Shown piece after piece: positions 33,181-45,000 of a DNA stretch of 64,000 nucleotides. Below the pieces are notes generated by a model. The model saw only the letters and a list, made by a program, of their open reading frames with translations, did not search any database and was not told the DNA's origin. The translations under genes and the position numbers were made by a program. The DNA comes from Trogon surrucura (taxonomy: Eukaryota; Chordata; Aves; Trogoniformes; Trogonidae): positions 119,585,161 through 119,649,160 of the forward strand of contig CM036618.1 of the NCBI GenBank assembly GCA_020746105.1, given 5' to 3'. Each line of letters starts with the position of its first letter. Positions within the stretch are counted from its first letter, which is position 1.

Positions 33181-35630
33181 AAAGAGACCCACTGTGGGTT
33201 TTTGTTGCCTTTTACTGTTTAATAGTCCCTAATATTAAATGTTAATATTAAATGTTAATGTATGTGCAGGGGAAGGGCTGGATAGCTGTTAAATAACCTA
33301 TTCCACATCTTTCTCATTTACAGTCTTTAAGGATGACCTTGGCAGACCTTTCTTTTTGCCTTTAACCTCTCTGTATTTGAAATAAGCTCATACTGCATAT
33401 CTTCTCAGAATAAAATCTGAAATTCCACCAAGGTGGGGGATAACCCTTATATATACTTAAAGGCATCATTTGTCCTTCACCAACACAACTAAGGTATTTA
33501 CAAATGCCAACAAGCTTTTGAGCAGACTGCAGCCAATTCAACAGACTGTGTGTTTTGGTATTTTCCTGTTAAGTATTTCCTCAGCCTGTAGTTACAGAGT
33601 TCAACGTGGCCACGGGATCCTGTTGCAACCCAACAACCTGCAGTGCCATGGAGCTCCATAGGGTTGCTGGAAGAAGCGGTGCCTCCCACCAGCCCCATCC
33701 TGGGGAAGCAAAAACCAACACTTCTGCAACAGCCTCTTGCAGCTTCCAGAAACCTTTGCCTCAGGGGAAAAAAAAAAAAAAAACAAACAAGAGAAAAGGA
33801 AGAGAAATCCTTCTAGTGTGTACATGCAAATACTGAGCCCTTTTTAACATGCCTCAGCCTGAGTTCAGGCATACAAATAATCCCAGTAAAGCAAGGTCCA
33901 TACTGAAGTGTTTTAGTAAGTTGGGTTCTGTATGTTCTTTTTCCCATCTCAGTTCTCAGCTTTCAGCACTGTTACAGCTTTTCCTTCTGGCTGATTATTG
34001 ATTCTATGATTCTAAAAGCCATTTCTGCTGACGAGCCTGAGGGTCAGGAACACCTTCTTATATCGCTCAAGACTTTGATTCAATATTGCATTGTTGGGGT
34101 TTTTTTCATTAGTGAATTTTAATGCAGGTGCAGCATCTAATCTACTGTGACTATTATGAATGGTGAAACACCACCTTGTTTGAAACAGGGACAGGTGACC
34201 CACATAGTCACATTTCTTTTTAGTCAGGATTTTTTTTGTCGCTGCTGCTTTATTGAAAGAGTCGTAGGAATTTACACCATGGCTTTCTAGGGTGTGTGCT
34301 GCTTAGGTATTTTTTTCCCCTTGGTTTAATTTATTAACAGTGTAAATAACCGCAGAGCAGGAATTTATCAATGCATATGCAGCCTGCACACCGGTGAGCT
34401 GGGAGCAACTGCTCAGAATAACTGCTGGTGAAAGCAGGTTTTTGACTACTGCAAGGTAAAAAACCCCAACCAACTGCAGCAACAGAGCGTGTGTTTAATA
34501 ATTCTGTCACTAACTAACCTGTAAACAGATTCAGGCAGTACCTAGAGAGAACTGGGCATTTCCCTCCGCCCCGCCGCCATCTGATTTCATGGCAACACAG
34601 AGAACTTAATGTTCAAAATACAAAAAAAGAAGTCATGTACTGTGTTACAGAGGCAGAAAACCGAGTGCAGGACTTGAACCGAATGGGTGCAGAGCTGCAC
34701 CAAGAGCAGCAGAAGTCAAGGACCACGAAGAACTAAGGCCTAAATTCTGCTAAGACCTGCGACCTGCTTTCCACAAACACGGCAGCTGCCCAGTAAAGCT
34801 GCAGATGATGGCACCTTTCTATAAATTTTTATCGAAATGATGGAGAAAAACACTAGTATTCTACTGTTCACAGTTACAATGGTGAAAGGTAGAGCAGACC
34901 TCACGATTTATGGGCTAATCGCTGCTTTAAATGCGGATTCTCCGTGAAGTGCTTAAAGCCTAACGGTGAAATACTTGTGAGCATTTATTCAGCAGAGCCT
35001 GGGATGAGACCTAGGTGACTACGGGCACAGTCCCGCGTCTGTGGCAATCGGAACTAGATCAGGAGGCTCCCTGCCATCTGTTACTGCTGCAGAAAGGGTA
35101 AGAAGTTACCCTGTGCCTTGGGAACGTGATCCAAAAAGTACCCGAAAGTGTGAGTGGGAGGGAGGGAGGGAGAGGCTCAAAGTGCTCCAAACAGCAAAGA
35201 AAAAAAAATAAAATGCTGTATCATCATTTCCTTGGGGCCAGACCTGCTTGTGAGATGCAGTGCACAAATGTCACCATCTCTCTCCCTCAAGCGTCCCCTT
35301 CCCCGCCGAGGGCAGCAGGTCGGCACCCGCATTGCTGCCCCGCCTCTTGCGGGGCTGACCCTCCCACGTAGCATCCAAGGCTCTGCCTTCACCTTCGGTG
35401 TCCCGCCACCTCACAGAGCTCACACAGAACCCATTCCTCTTCAGCTGTTGCTATCTCAACGCCTTTGGAGGACTGTGATGATATTTTCAGTTATCGAGTG
35501 CACACGGGATGCCAGTTTACCAGTGTAAAAAGCAGAGGAGCAGGAAGATATCCCAGGGATAGCGGCGTAGTTCCTCCTGCGCACCTTCGGAGAGGCAATG
35601 ATGATAGGACCTGCCGGTTTACAACAGCTC
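33181..35630. other. Intergenic gap between the convergent BFSP1 and PCSK2
   Basis: About 2.4 kb of unique sequence. It includes an A run at 33768-33783 and a short gattctatgattcta segment at 33998-34012 that resembles a CR1 tail but lacks the preceding CR1 sequence. A ggga-rich patch lies at 35155-35172. No gene was recognised. Confidence 0.6.
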
Positions 35631-35636
35631 TTTATT
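35631..35636 (-). terminator. PCSK2: Candidate distal PCSK2 polyadenylation signal
   Basis: TTTATT on the plus strand, AATAAA on the minus strand, 2.9 kb after the PCSK2 stop. Other minus-strand AATAAA hexamers lie at 35718, 36767, 37172 and 37387, so the site actually used is uncertain. This one is chosen as the most distal. Confidence 0.35.
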
Positions 35637-38574
35637 TTACTCATATTATAAAACATCATCACAGGGCTTCAGTTAAACAGTGGTCACCCGTTTGAAATCA
35701 TGAGCTTCATTTTCCCCTTTATTATAAATACTAACAAATCAACTACATTTTCCATCAGCAATACCATAAAAACTAACCGGACATATTTTTTCAGCGATTC
35801 CCTGATGTAAAAATCCCAAAGAATTTGAAGTAGATCTCTATACTGTATATACAATTAGTTTTATATATACCTCTATCGAACCTCGCCTTTTCCGTGTATC
35901 ACTTATTATCGTGATCTTTCACTGAATAAATTACGTCAGCATTATGAAAATATGAACAACCATCTAGTTATTTTGCTGCTTTATAAGATATTTAATGATT
36001 GAACAGAGAACTGCAAAATTACATGAATGCAATGGGAAGTCATGTACACGTTCACTTAAGATTGCCACATGGACTTTTCTTATTCCAAAACTTTCTTCCA
36101 CATTTTAGAAATCCTTCCAGCTGCCTCTTTCTTTGAACACATACACACAGGAAGTTATGAGGTGCGTGTATGTATTTATACATTACATACCATATGCAAT
36201 TCTATATATATTTGTAAGCAAATATACGTAAATTACTCTGAATATACATATCGTATGTAACACGTATATATATATATATACCCAGAGAGAGACACATCGC
36301 AGGTGTGTTGTATGCATTTAGACATACAGATGTATGCATAAATATATATATATGGTAGATTCTTCCCTCCAATATGTATGGGCTGCTTCCCCGTGCCCTC
36401 CACGAAAACCTACTGCCCATTCGCTTCCAAAGACAGAAGCAAACCTGTCCGTGACCCGTTTCTCTTCAGCCAGTTTTGGTTCCTGCCTCGTTCACGCTTT
36501 GAAATGGACCCATCTCGTCCTTTGGGGGGTTTTAAATCACCACGTTAAACCCACTATTAGGTACTTGAACAAATAAGCAAGAACACTTCAAAAATAATAA
36601 TAATAAAAAAAATCAACACGGGGTCTGATTCTTCTTCTGTTTTATCCTGGTGTGACTCGACTGCCCGAAGGGACTGTTACGCGCCGCGAGGAACCTGTGA
36701 GTAGCGCGAGGCTGCTTGCCTTGGCTTTAGAGTGTAAATCACATAGACTGTGCGTAGGTTGAACTGTTTATTTTGCATTTGGATTTGTAAAGGAAAGAAC
36801 AGGCCTCTTAGGGAAAGCGAAAAGACGGATGTTCTCTAGAAGTAAGAGCACAGTTTACACATTCTTAAGTGAAATATGCCCACCATATAACCTTTGGGTT
36901 ATGTTTTTAATTTGTTAGATAAATATTTCCTTACTGAATGTGTTTCTCCTACTATGCGCCTGACCAACTAGAACAACTCTTACTTAAATGTGTTAGAATA
37001 CTACTCTGCGTATTAAAAATACATAATAAAATTCTGAAACTGGTCACTGCTCAAAAGCAGATCTTGGATCCTGCAAAAAACCCAAGTACCTGCCTTAAAA
37101 CTGGCATTTGTGTAGGTCCACGGATGGCCTTTACTGTGAGTGAGTGCCTAAATATCTGCAGAATCAAGACCTTTATTCAAAGGTTGAATTTGGGATCTCA
37201 CACCTGAGAACACATCGTGGTTACTACCAAGAGTAATTCCCACCAATGTTACACCTTGTGGCAATAGCCAGAACAGACTCTAAGGGCGAGAGAGACCCAA
37301 CTTATGTATGAAAAGTGAAGGTGGGACTGACTCTAAAAACAGCAAAGAGCAATGAGTACCAACAAATCTCCCCAGACACATTACATTTTATTTCCCAAGG
37401 AGGCCAGCTTTACATTACACATTAATAACTTAGGCATATTTTTCTCCTTAAATATACTTGTATAACACGAAAATAACAAATCGCTATTTTTAAAAATGAA
37501 ATTTGAATTAAAAAAAAACAACCCACAACTGCTTTGGGACCAAAACTGGGTCCTTCGAATTTCTCCCACAGCAATTTACTGACAGCCAGGTTGTAAAACC
37601 CAGAAAATAGAAGGGTCTGTGGTTGGAAATGCGGACACAGCCTCATCTTACGCTGCCGTACATTGCAGTGTAGAGATGAGCAGGTGTACTTCTGCACACA
37701 GGTTCTCAGAAATCCTGCAGCTCATTCCCTATGTGCTCGTTCCCCTGTGAGACGTTAAATCGATTTAAATTGCCAAAACTGAACAAACAAACAAACAAAA
37801 CTTGTGCTTCTAGAACGCCCTGACCCTGTTTGCAAAGCACTTCCCCGCGCCACCCAGCTTTGGCATCGCTTTGCCTTCCTTATTGCAACGCCTGTTGACC
37901 CAATCCATGGCTGAACTGTTAGCGTGTATATTGTATATGTGTATATATTAAAGAAAACTCTCAAAAGAACTGGATTTCTGCAAACTGGTTTGGTGAATTC
38001 TCTTTCTCTGCGAATTACCTCTTTTTGCAGGGTCTGGTGCTACTTTGGTTGAACCCAATGGGGAAAGTCCCACTGAAGTCAATGACGCAGAAGGAGCTGT
38101 TAAATGTTCAAAGACCCCTCCAGCCCACCTCTTTGTGATTCCCTCTCTCACAATAATTTTAGAAAATGTGCCCATTATCACCAACTGCCAATGTTAAAAT
38201 TCACTCTTTTTTTTTTTTTTTTTAATACAAACAACATTTACCACAAAAATATGAAGGAAAAAGCCATCAACTTCTTTGCAGGTTATTACCTAGTCGTATG
38301 ACACAAAAGAAAAAAAATCATTTACAGTCACAAACTGTACACAGTTATTTGGTGGGGGACAGTATATTTGTGGTTTAGAGTAAAAAAAAAAAAAGGATTG
38401 CTTCAGTGGTAATTAAAATAATTATTGACGAGATAGAAGACTTAAAAAATGAAGGAAGTGTGATAATCTGGCTACAGAGACGATCATTGTAATATGTCTA
38501 ACACAGAGGTTTAGATAGTAGAAAGGTGAGTAGAGGGATGTGGGGAAGGAAAGACACCGTCATGCAGCACAGCC
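35637..38574 (-). other. PCSK2: Putative PCSK2 3' UTR
   Basis: AT-rich sequence between the PCSK2 stop and the distal AATAAA, with no transposon. It contains TA-dinucleotide runs (36264-36281, 36341-36353) and an A run on the transcript strand (38207-38223). Human PCSK2 also has a long 3' UTR of a few kilobases, so the length is plausible. The boundary is inferred. Confidence 0.45.
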
Positions 38575-39061
38575 CTAGTTCTTGCTCAGTATACTCTTCA
38601 GGCTTCTCTCCACTGCTTCATCTAACTCTTCTTCCAGCTCTTCCTTCTTGGACATGGCCAGTTTGGACTGATAATCTTTGACTATTTGGTCTATATACGG
38701 AGCGCTCTGAGTCCCGTGCAGCATCAGTGTCCACTCCTTGAGCACGCCCCGCTGCGGCAGGCTGCCCACAAACCCAATCTCTAGAGCCCAGGTGCCTCGG
38801 GGGTCTTCTCCCCAAGTGTGTGTGGTCATGAAAGGCCATTTGTCAAAACCCACCTTGGAGTCGTCATCCCTGGGGCGCCGGCTCAGTAAAATGGACTTTG
38901 TTCCCATCGGCGAGGTCATGTTGATGTTGAGATCTCCTCGCCTAGTGGAATTCACAGTTATAACCGCCTGGACGTGTTCAAGGTATCGGACAAAGTTTTC
39001 CTTCCCTTCACAAGCATCAGTTGTAAGCGTGAGGACCAGCTTGCCGCTTGGTGGTATCTTT
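38575..39061 (-). CDS. PCSK2: PCSK2 last coding exon (P domain, C-terminus)
   Basis: 487 nt including the TAG at 38575-38577, encoding residues 478-638. It starts [20 protein letters not shown] and includes the N-glycosylation site Asn514 in NSTRRGDL, the RRGDL motif needed for P-domain folding and activity, and [19 protein letters not shown]. It ends with the acidic amphipathic segment [18 protein letters not shown], linked in mammals to granule sorting. The acceptor read on the minus strand is gacctacag|aaagat. Confidence 0.97.
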
Positions 39062-42000
39062 CTGTAGGTCAAAAGACAACCAAGCAAATTAAAAGGACAT
39101 ACAGAAGGTATGGATCATGCTAAAGCTACTGGGTTTTGCTGCCTCGCAGAAAAAAAAAGTACTATTTTCCTTATTAATACATGTAAAAGTAAGGAAATAA
39201 TGGTTGCAAACTTAGCCAGAAAGAGAACATTCTCTTTTTAGAAAATGATATCAAAACCTTAATTTTAAAATACGTTATGAAATGTACACCTACACAGAGA
39301 GAGAAGGAATACAATTAAGCAGTACATACTGCTCTTTAAGAAATATTAACATACATTTAATAGCTGCCTCTGCTTATCGCTACTGTATTGGGTAATTGCA
39401 TAATAATACGTATATTCAGTAGAAGAACCGTAAGCAGTCAGTTGTGTCAGTCACCTGAGAAACCAGCAGTAAACAACCCTCTGGGGTTAGAGGAGCCAGT
39501 TGCACAGAATTTCTTTAGCTTGGAGAAGAGGAGGCTGAGGGGTGACCTCATTAATGTTTATAAATATGTCAAGGGGGAATGTCAGGAAGATGGAGCCAGG
39601 CTCTTTTCAGTGGCGTCCACTGACAGGACAAGGGGCAATGGGTGGAAGCTGGAACACAGGAGGTTCCATAAAAATATGAGGAAAAACTTTTTTACTGTGA
39701 GGGTGACCGAGCACTGGAATAGGCTGCCCAGGGAGGTTGTGGAATTTAGAGACATTCAAAACCCGCCTGGACGCGTTCCTGTGCGCTCTGCTGTAGGTGA
39801 TCCTGCTCTGGCAGGGGGGTTGGACTAGATGATCTTTAAGGTCCCTTCCAACCTCTAACATTCTGTGATTCTGTGATTCAGTGAAGTCCCATTCAAGCCT
39901 ACATCCTTCTTCTGATACGGAAACCAGCACAAACACTGTGGGCCACAGAAATGATCAAAGGGCTGGAGCACTTCTCCTATGAAGAAAGACCAGGAGAGCT
40001 GGGATTGTTTAGCCTGGAGAAGGCTCTGGGGTCTCGACCTTTCTGTGGCCTTTCACTACTTAAATGGGGACTTAGACTAGATATAAGGAAGAATTTTTTT
40101 ACACTGAGGCTGGTGAAACATTGGAACAGGCTGTCCAGAGAGGTGGTAGAAGCCCCGTCCTTGGAAACATTCAAGGTCAGGTTGGGGACTCTGAGCAGCC
40201 TGATCTAGTTGAAGATGTCCTTGCTCACCACAGGGGGCTTGGACTAGACGGCCTTTAAAGGTCCCTTCCAGCCCAAATTATTCTACGATTCTATGAGATC
40301 CCAGTGTCAGCTCACTTGAAAAGTATTTTTCCATGAAGTTGCTCTCCTCGAACTGCTCCTGTACAGGAGCACATATGTCGGGGGAAGAAGTCGCACTTGT
40401 TTCCTGAGTTTCCAAAGTGCTACAGCTTGAAGTCACAAGTTTCTTGGTTATTTAGTCCTTATGAAGTCAAATGCACAATTAACTGAAGGACATCTGCCCC
40501 AAGTATTCCCCGGAAGCTAGACCTGCAGCTGGAACACAAGCTCAGTCCTGCTGTGTCTATTTTCCAAGGACCTCATCATCAACTACAAACCAGAACCTTG
40601 TTACCAGCAGCAGAGAGCTGGACACCCGAGGATGCAACACCTGGAAGTCTGCACCCAAGAGGAGGAAACCGCTTCATATCTAGGCTGTGCGGTCACTCCC
40701 GGATGTTAATGGTCCTACCAACATTTGCCAAGAGGATGAATTGCATACAACAAGGAGCAACGTTACACCAGCCAGTACTCTTGGCTCCCTGCACGGCGGG
40801 CACCCATGGCGTGGTCGCTTCCAACGCAGCTGAGGAAACCTGGGAGGCAGCCCCACTTCCACAGCCTGGCTCCAAGGCTGCCAGGAACAGGTAAGAGCAC
40901 GCTGGGGGAAAGAAAGCTGCATCCACACCTGCCCGGCTCTGGCAGGGGAAGCTGACAGCCACCGTTGGGTGTCTGATAAACCCCTTCGGGTCAGGATGCG
41001 ACCGGCAATCACCAGTTGCCTCAGAAAATGGTTGGTGAAATGCCCACGGAGTGTAAACAAAATTCTCTGTGTCTTCACCGTCAGCGTGCAGCGTGACGCT
41101 TCCCTCTGTCTAAAAGAAATACTTGAAAGATGAGGATTACTGTAGTCATTAAAAAAGGGAATAAGTCACAAAAGACTCCAGTCAGCTTGTCCCTGCCTCT
41201 TCCAGTGGCCTCTCCATGACCTAGATTTCTCAGCAAAATAAGCGAGAGAGTCCCTTTTAAAGGGCATTGACCACGTTGCAGTAATGAATATCTTCTTTTC
41301 AAAAGAAATGAGTACCAGCCCTTTCCCTTTGCTAATGAGAGAGCGTGTTCTTCAGAGACCAGCAAACGCGTTTCGTTCAAGCCTAATTCCAGGAATTCTC
41401 TTCTTGAGATGAGTTCCAGGTATTACAGCTTAATAAACCACTAATTGGCTCAGGCCAGTCTCTGCTCCACTTTCACGGAGTACTACCTTCTTGGGAGTAC
41501 TTGCAGAGTAGAAAGATGTTCAGGGCCACGTCCTCCAGGCACTTAAACACTTGCCTTAAACTGAAATCCCGTGTCATTCTGAATCTTATAGATGTCCTGG
41601 AGTAGAAGCTCTTATAACGCAAATATTGTATAGCTAAAATATTTCAACATATAATACCCTCACGATTTATTTTGTGTGCCAAAGCACAAGGAAAACGCAC
41701 AAGGAAAATGTACATGCCAGCCAGGGGTGAAGCAGCATAATCTCACAGTTGCCACACACTTGTAATTTCCCTGCGTGGGAAGCATCATCCTCAAAGCAAC
41801 CTGAATTCACATCGTCTCACGGCGGTTTCACACAGTGGACAAGGCTGGGTCCAACAGTGCTTCAGTCCCAGAGTGGTGGTAAGTGCTTTCTATCTCCTCC
41901 AGTAAATGAGGGAGTACGCCACGGTGTCTTGTCTACACATCAACACCAAAACCCAAAGAAATAAGAGCAGTGTTACCACTCCATCTGCTTTGCAGGTAGC

Positions 42001-45000
42001 CTGACAGCTGCAGACAGCTTTTCTCTCCACTTTCCTAAGTGCTGCAGTGCAGAGGTTATCTCAGCTCTCCAAAACACAAGAGAAAAGGCTTGCTCCCTTT
42101 CCCCCCGTTCTATTAATCCAATACTCTCTGCTTTGCTAGACTAATTACTATAGTCCAGGTGATCTTCCCCAAAGAAACAAGAATCAGGAGTGGTGGAAGA
42201 AGCCTGACACAAAAGGAGCAGAACAGAAGATGGGTTCTCCACATCTTTACAGTGCACCACTGCTCACTTGAGAAATATATATACATATATATATAAAAAA
42301 ATATGTATTCACTTTCGCATGAAGCGTTGTACCCAGTTAGAGATGAGCAGGGGGAGCTAATTGCTCCTGTTCCTCAGCTAATGGACTATCATGTCCTCAA
42401 TTATCTGAACCAACCCCCAGATTCAGACTTGTCCTTCGTTTTCGTTTTGCTGACCTTTTCAGGGAAAGTTCCTATTGCTACCAAGTGTTTCTACATGCAG
42501 CAGAGGAATGATGCACTTCAAATACCGATTGCTTTCTGCACACAGTATAGCCTAGGCTGTCAATTCTTTCCTGGCCTGTTGCTGCTAATTGACAACGATC
42601 CTACGGTACTGCAGTGTAGTTTTCATTTCCAAGGCATCTCTGGAGATGCTGAGACTTCACTAGTTTTATTTACAGCATAATTCAAAACCTGTAGACACTG
42701 CAAGCAGTGATGCTTATCTCCTGTCGGAGGCATTTTCACTGAGGGACGTAAATATTACAGCACTCCTATTAACATATAGATGTGTTGGGTAATTATAGGG
42801 GGGCACCCATACAGACCACACGCAGTAGAGTTGGGAGGCTTAAGTGGTGCCTGGCCTGGCTGAACTTTACAGATCTGGGCGCTGGGCAGCATATTTCTCA
42901 AGCCTGAAACTTGTTGGGCAATGACTGCTACCAGGAAGCTTTACTGTGCTTCCATATTGGAGGAAATGCACCATCACCTCTGCTTTTGTATCCATTCAAT
43001 GGCAGAAACGGGACAGAAAATCAAAGCCCGAAGGAGGTGACATCACTGCACGGCAGCTGCTTGACTCAGTCTGTTGCCAGAACTCCTCTACCACTTTCTC
43101 TACGGCATGGAGCCAAGCCTACGGAAGGTAATTTTCTCTCTTCCTGTAGGGATGATCCCCATTTCCATAAATGAGGCCACAGTAAGATAAATGAGATTAT
43201 TCATCTGCATTTAAATTACGAATAAAGTAGAGATCGCTCCAAGTTAGCGTCAGTACTGTCTCATTTGTTTCCTACCTGTGAGCAGGCATAGGCCAGTTAA
43301 ATTAAAACTCAGGTCTCAGCTGTAGAATCTTGGATCCTACAAATACAAACCCATCTGGAAGGCTGGGAACAAGCTCACTCTTTGCCTGGCTGAGCTATGT
43401 GCTTGGGTGATGCACTGGTTTTTGCTTTATTTTTCCAACAGAATAATGATGCTTTCAAAAATGGCACTAAAAGTCAAATTTCAAATCACAGAGACATAAA
43501 TTTGCCATTATTAGGTTAGTATTTCAAATAATTAAATTGACCTATAGCTGTTGCAGTCAATTAGTATTAATTCATTCACTTGTTGACTCATTCACTTGAG
43601 CACATGAAGGTAAATCAGAAAATAATTTGACTACCTAGACGGCAATTAGAGATTTGAAGAACATAAACCAAACACAATTAAATGCTGCAGAGTTCAAACT
43701 GCATCACTGGTACCTGCAGATGACTGTTTCAGTCTTCTGGAGCTAAAACCCTCTGCTGGAATATGTCACAAGGAGATATGACCTGGCTGACAGATATTTC
43801 GTGTGGCAGCAGTTTATGTAATTTACAGTGCCAGCCCTCCAGATTTTCACTTGTGCACAGGCTCCCTATTGACAGAAGCTCTGGCACAAACAAACCTCTA
43901 AGTACCCAGGAGAAATGGATGTCGCTATTCGCACTGCTGGCACTAGAAAGGATGATACCGATGAGCTGCAGAACATACTCCTCCAGCAAACCAGGAACTG
44001 AACGATCATGTCGCTTATTTTATCAATTTAGTGAAATATCTGAATGCTACTGGTAATGCTAGGCTCTCTTAGAAAATAAAAACCTTTATGTTTTTTTACT
44101 ACCTATGCGTTTGTCACTGTATTTGCATGCTTGTGGTCTCCTGAAAGCCTGGAAGAAGTCAAACACGTAGACTGTTCACTTACTCAGGTTCCTGTATTGA
44201 CCCTCCGACACAATGGAATCTCTCGGGAACAGTCTTCCAGTCTTTCGCCATCTTAACCATTGCTCCCGCATCGAGGACACCATAGCCAAACAAATGGTTG
44301 AACTCCAGCCCAACGCCGTTTCTACGCCACTGATGAACCTCGTCGTGAAGCTGGTTCCTCTTGGAGGTGAGCACTGTCAGATGCTGCATGTCCCTCCACG
44401 TCAGATCCAAGCTGTGGAAGAGCAACACGGAAAACAAACAGTACGTTATTTCCAGATATTAAAGGAAGACAGCGTGTTTGAATAAGCCTTTTGATAAAAC
44501 CTGCTTCTATGAATCTCACAGAAGTTGTATCTATACACATATCAGTAACAAAGCTTCTGTTGATTTCGGTGGGAACAAGAATAGCTTTTAATTGTATAGT
44601 ACTTCCCCAAAATAAATTCCTCCACACCACAAAATCATTTCTGATCGTTTCCCTGTTCTTGAAAACAACCGCTTTCACCTACACATTATAGACAAACCAT
44701 GCAATTTTTAAGCTAATAAAATAAGCAGGATATTATACCAGATCCTGAAAAGAATACAAAAAGGATGATGACAGGTCACCTAGCCGTCCTGTTACATCTT
44801 GCCCTCTTTTCCTTGCTCCTCCTGCTCTTCCCACAGACTTTCTAAGGTTCACTCAGAAAGCCCTGGTCTGATGAAGCTGGTGAGCTATAACAACCAAGGT
44901 CTTAGCAGTTTTGGTAGTCTGGGAACATGGATATATGGACTGTGAGTGGCTGTAGGTTTGTACTGCAAGGTATGGTAGAGGTTTGTCCCCTGTGATACAC

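Larger units (their letters stand above)
39062..44183 (-). other. PCSK2: PCSK2 last intron
   Basis: 5.1 kb. It holds two CR1 LINE fragments in tandem (39480-39879, 39930-40299) and an AT microsatellite near 42271-42304. The remainder is unique with no exon visible. Confidence 0.88.

Noticed and set aside
33998-34012. gattctatgattcta, resembling a CR1 3' tail
   Set aside because: The preceding sequence does not show the ggttggactagatgatc region of CR1, so 15 bp alone cannot support an element.
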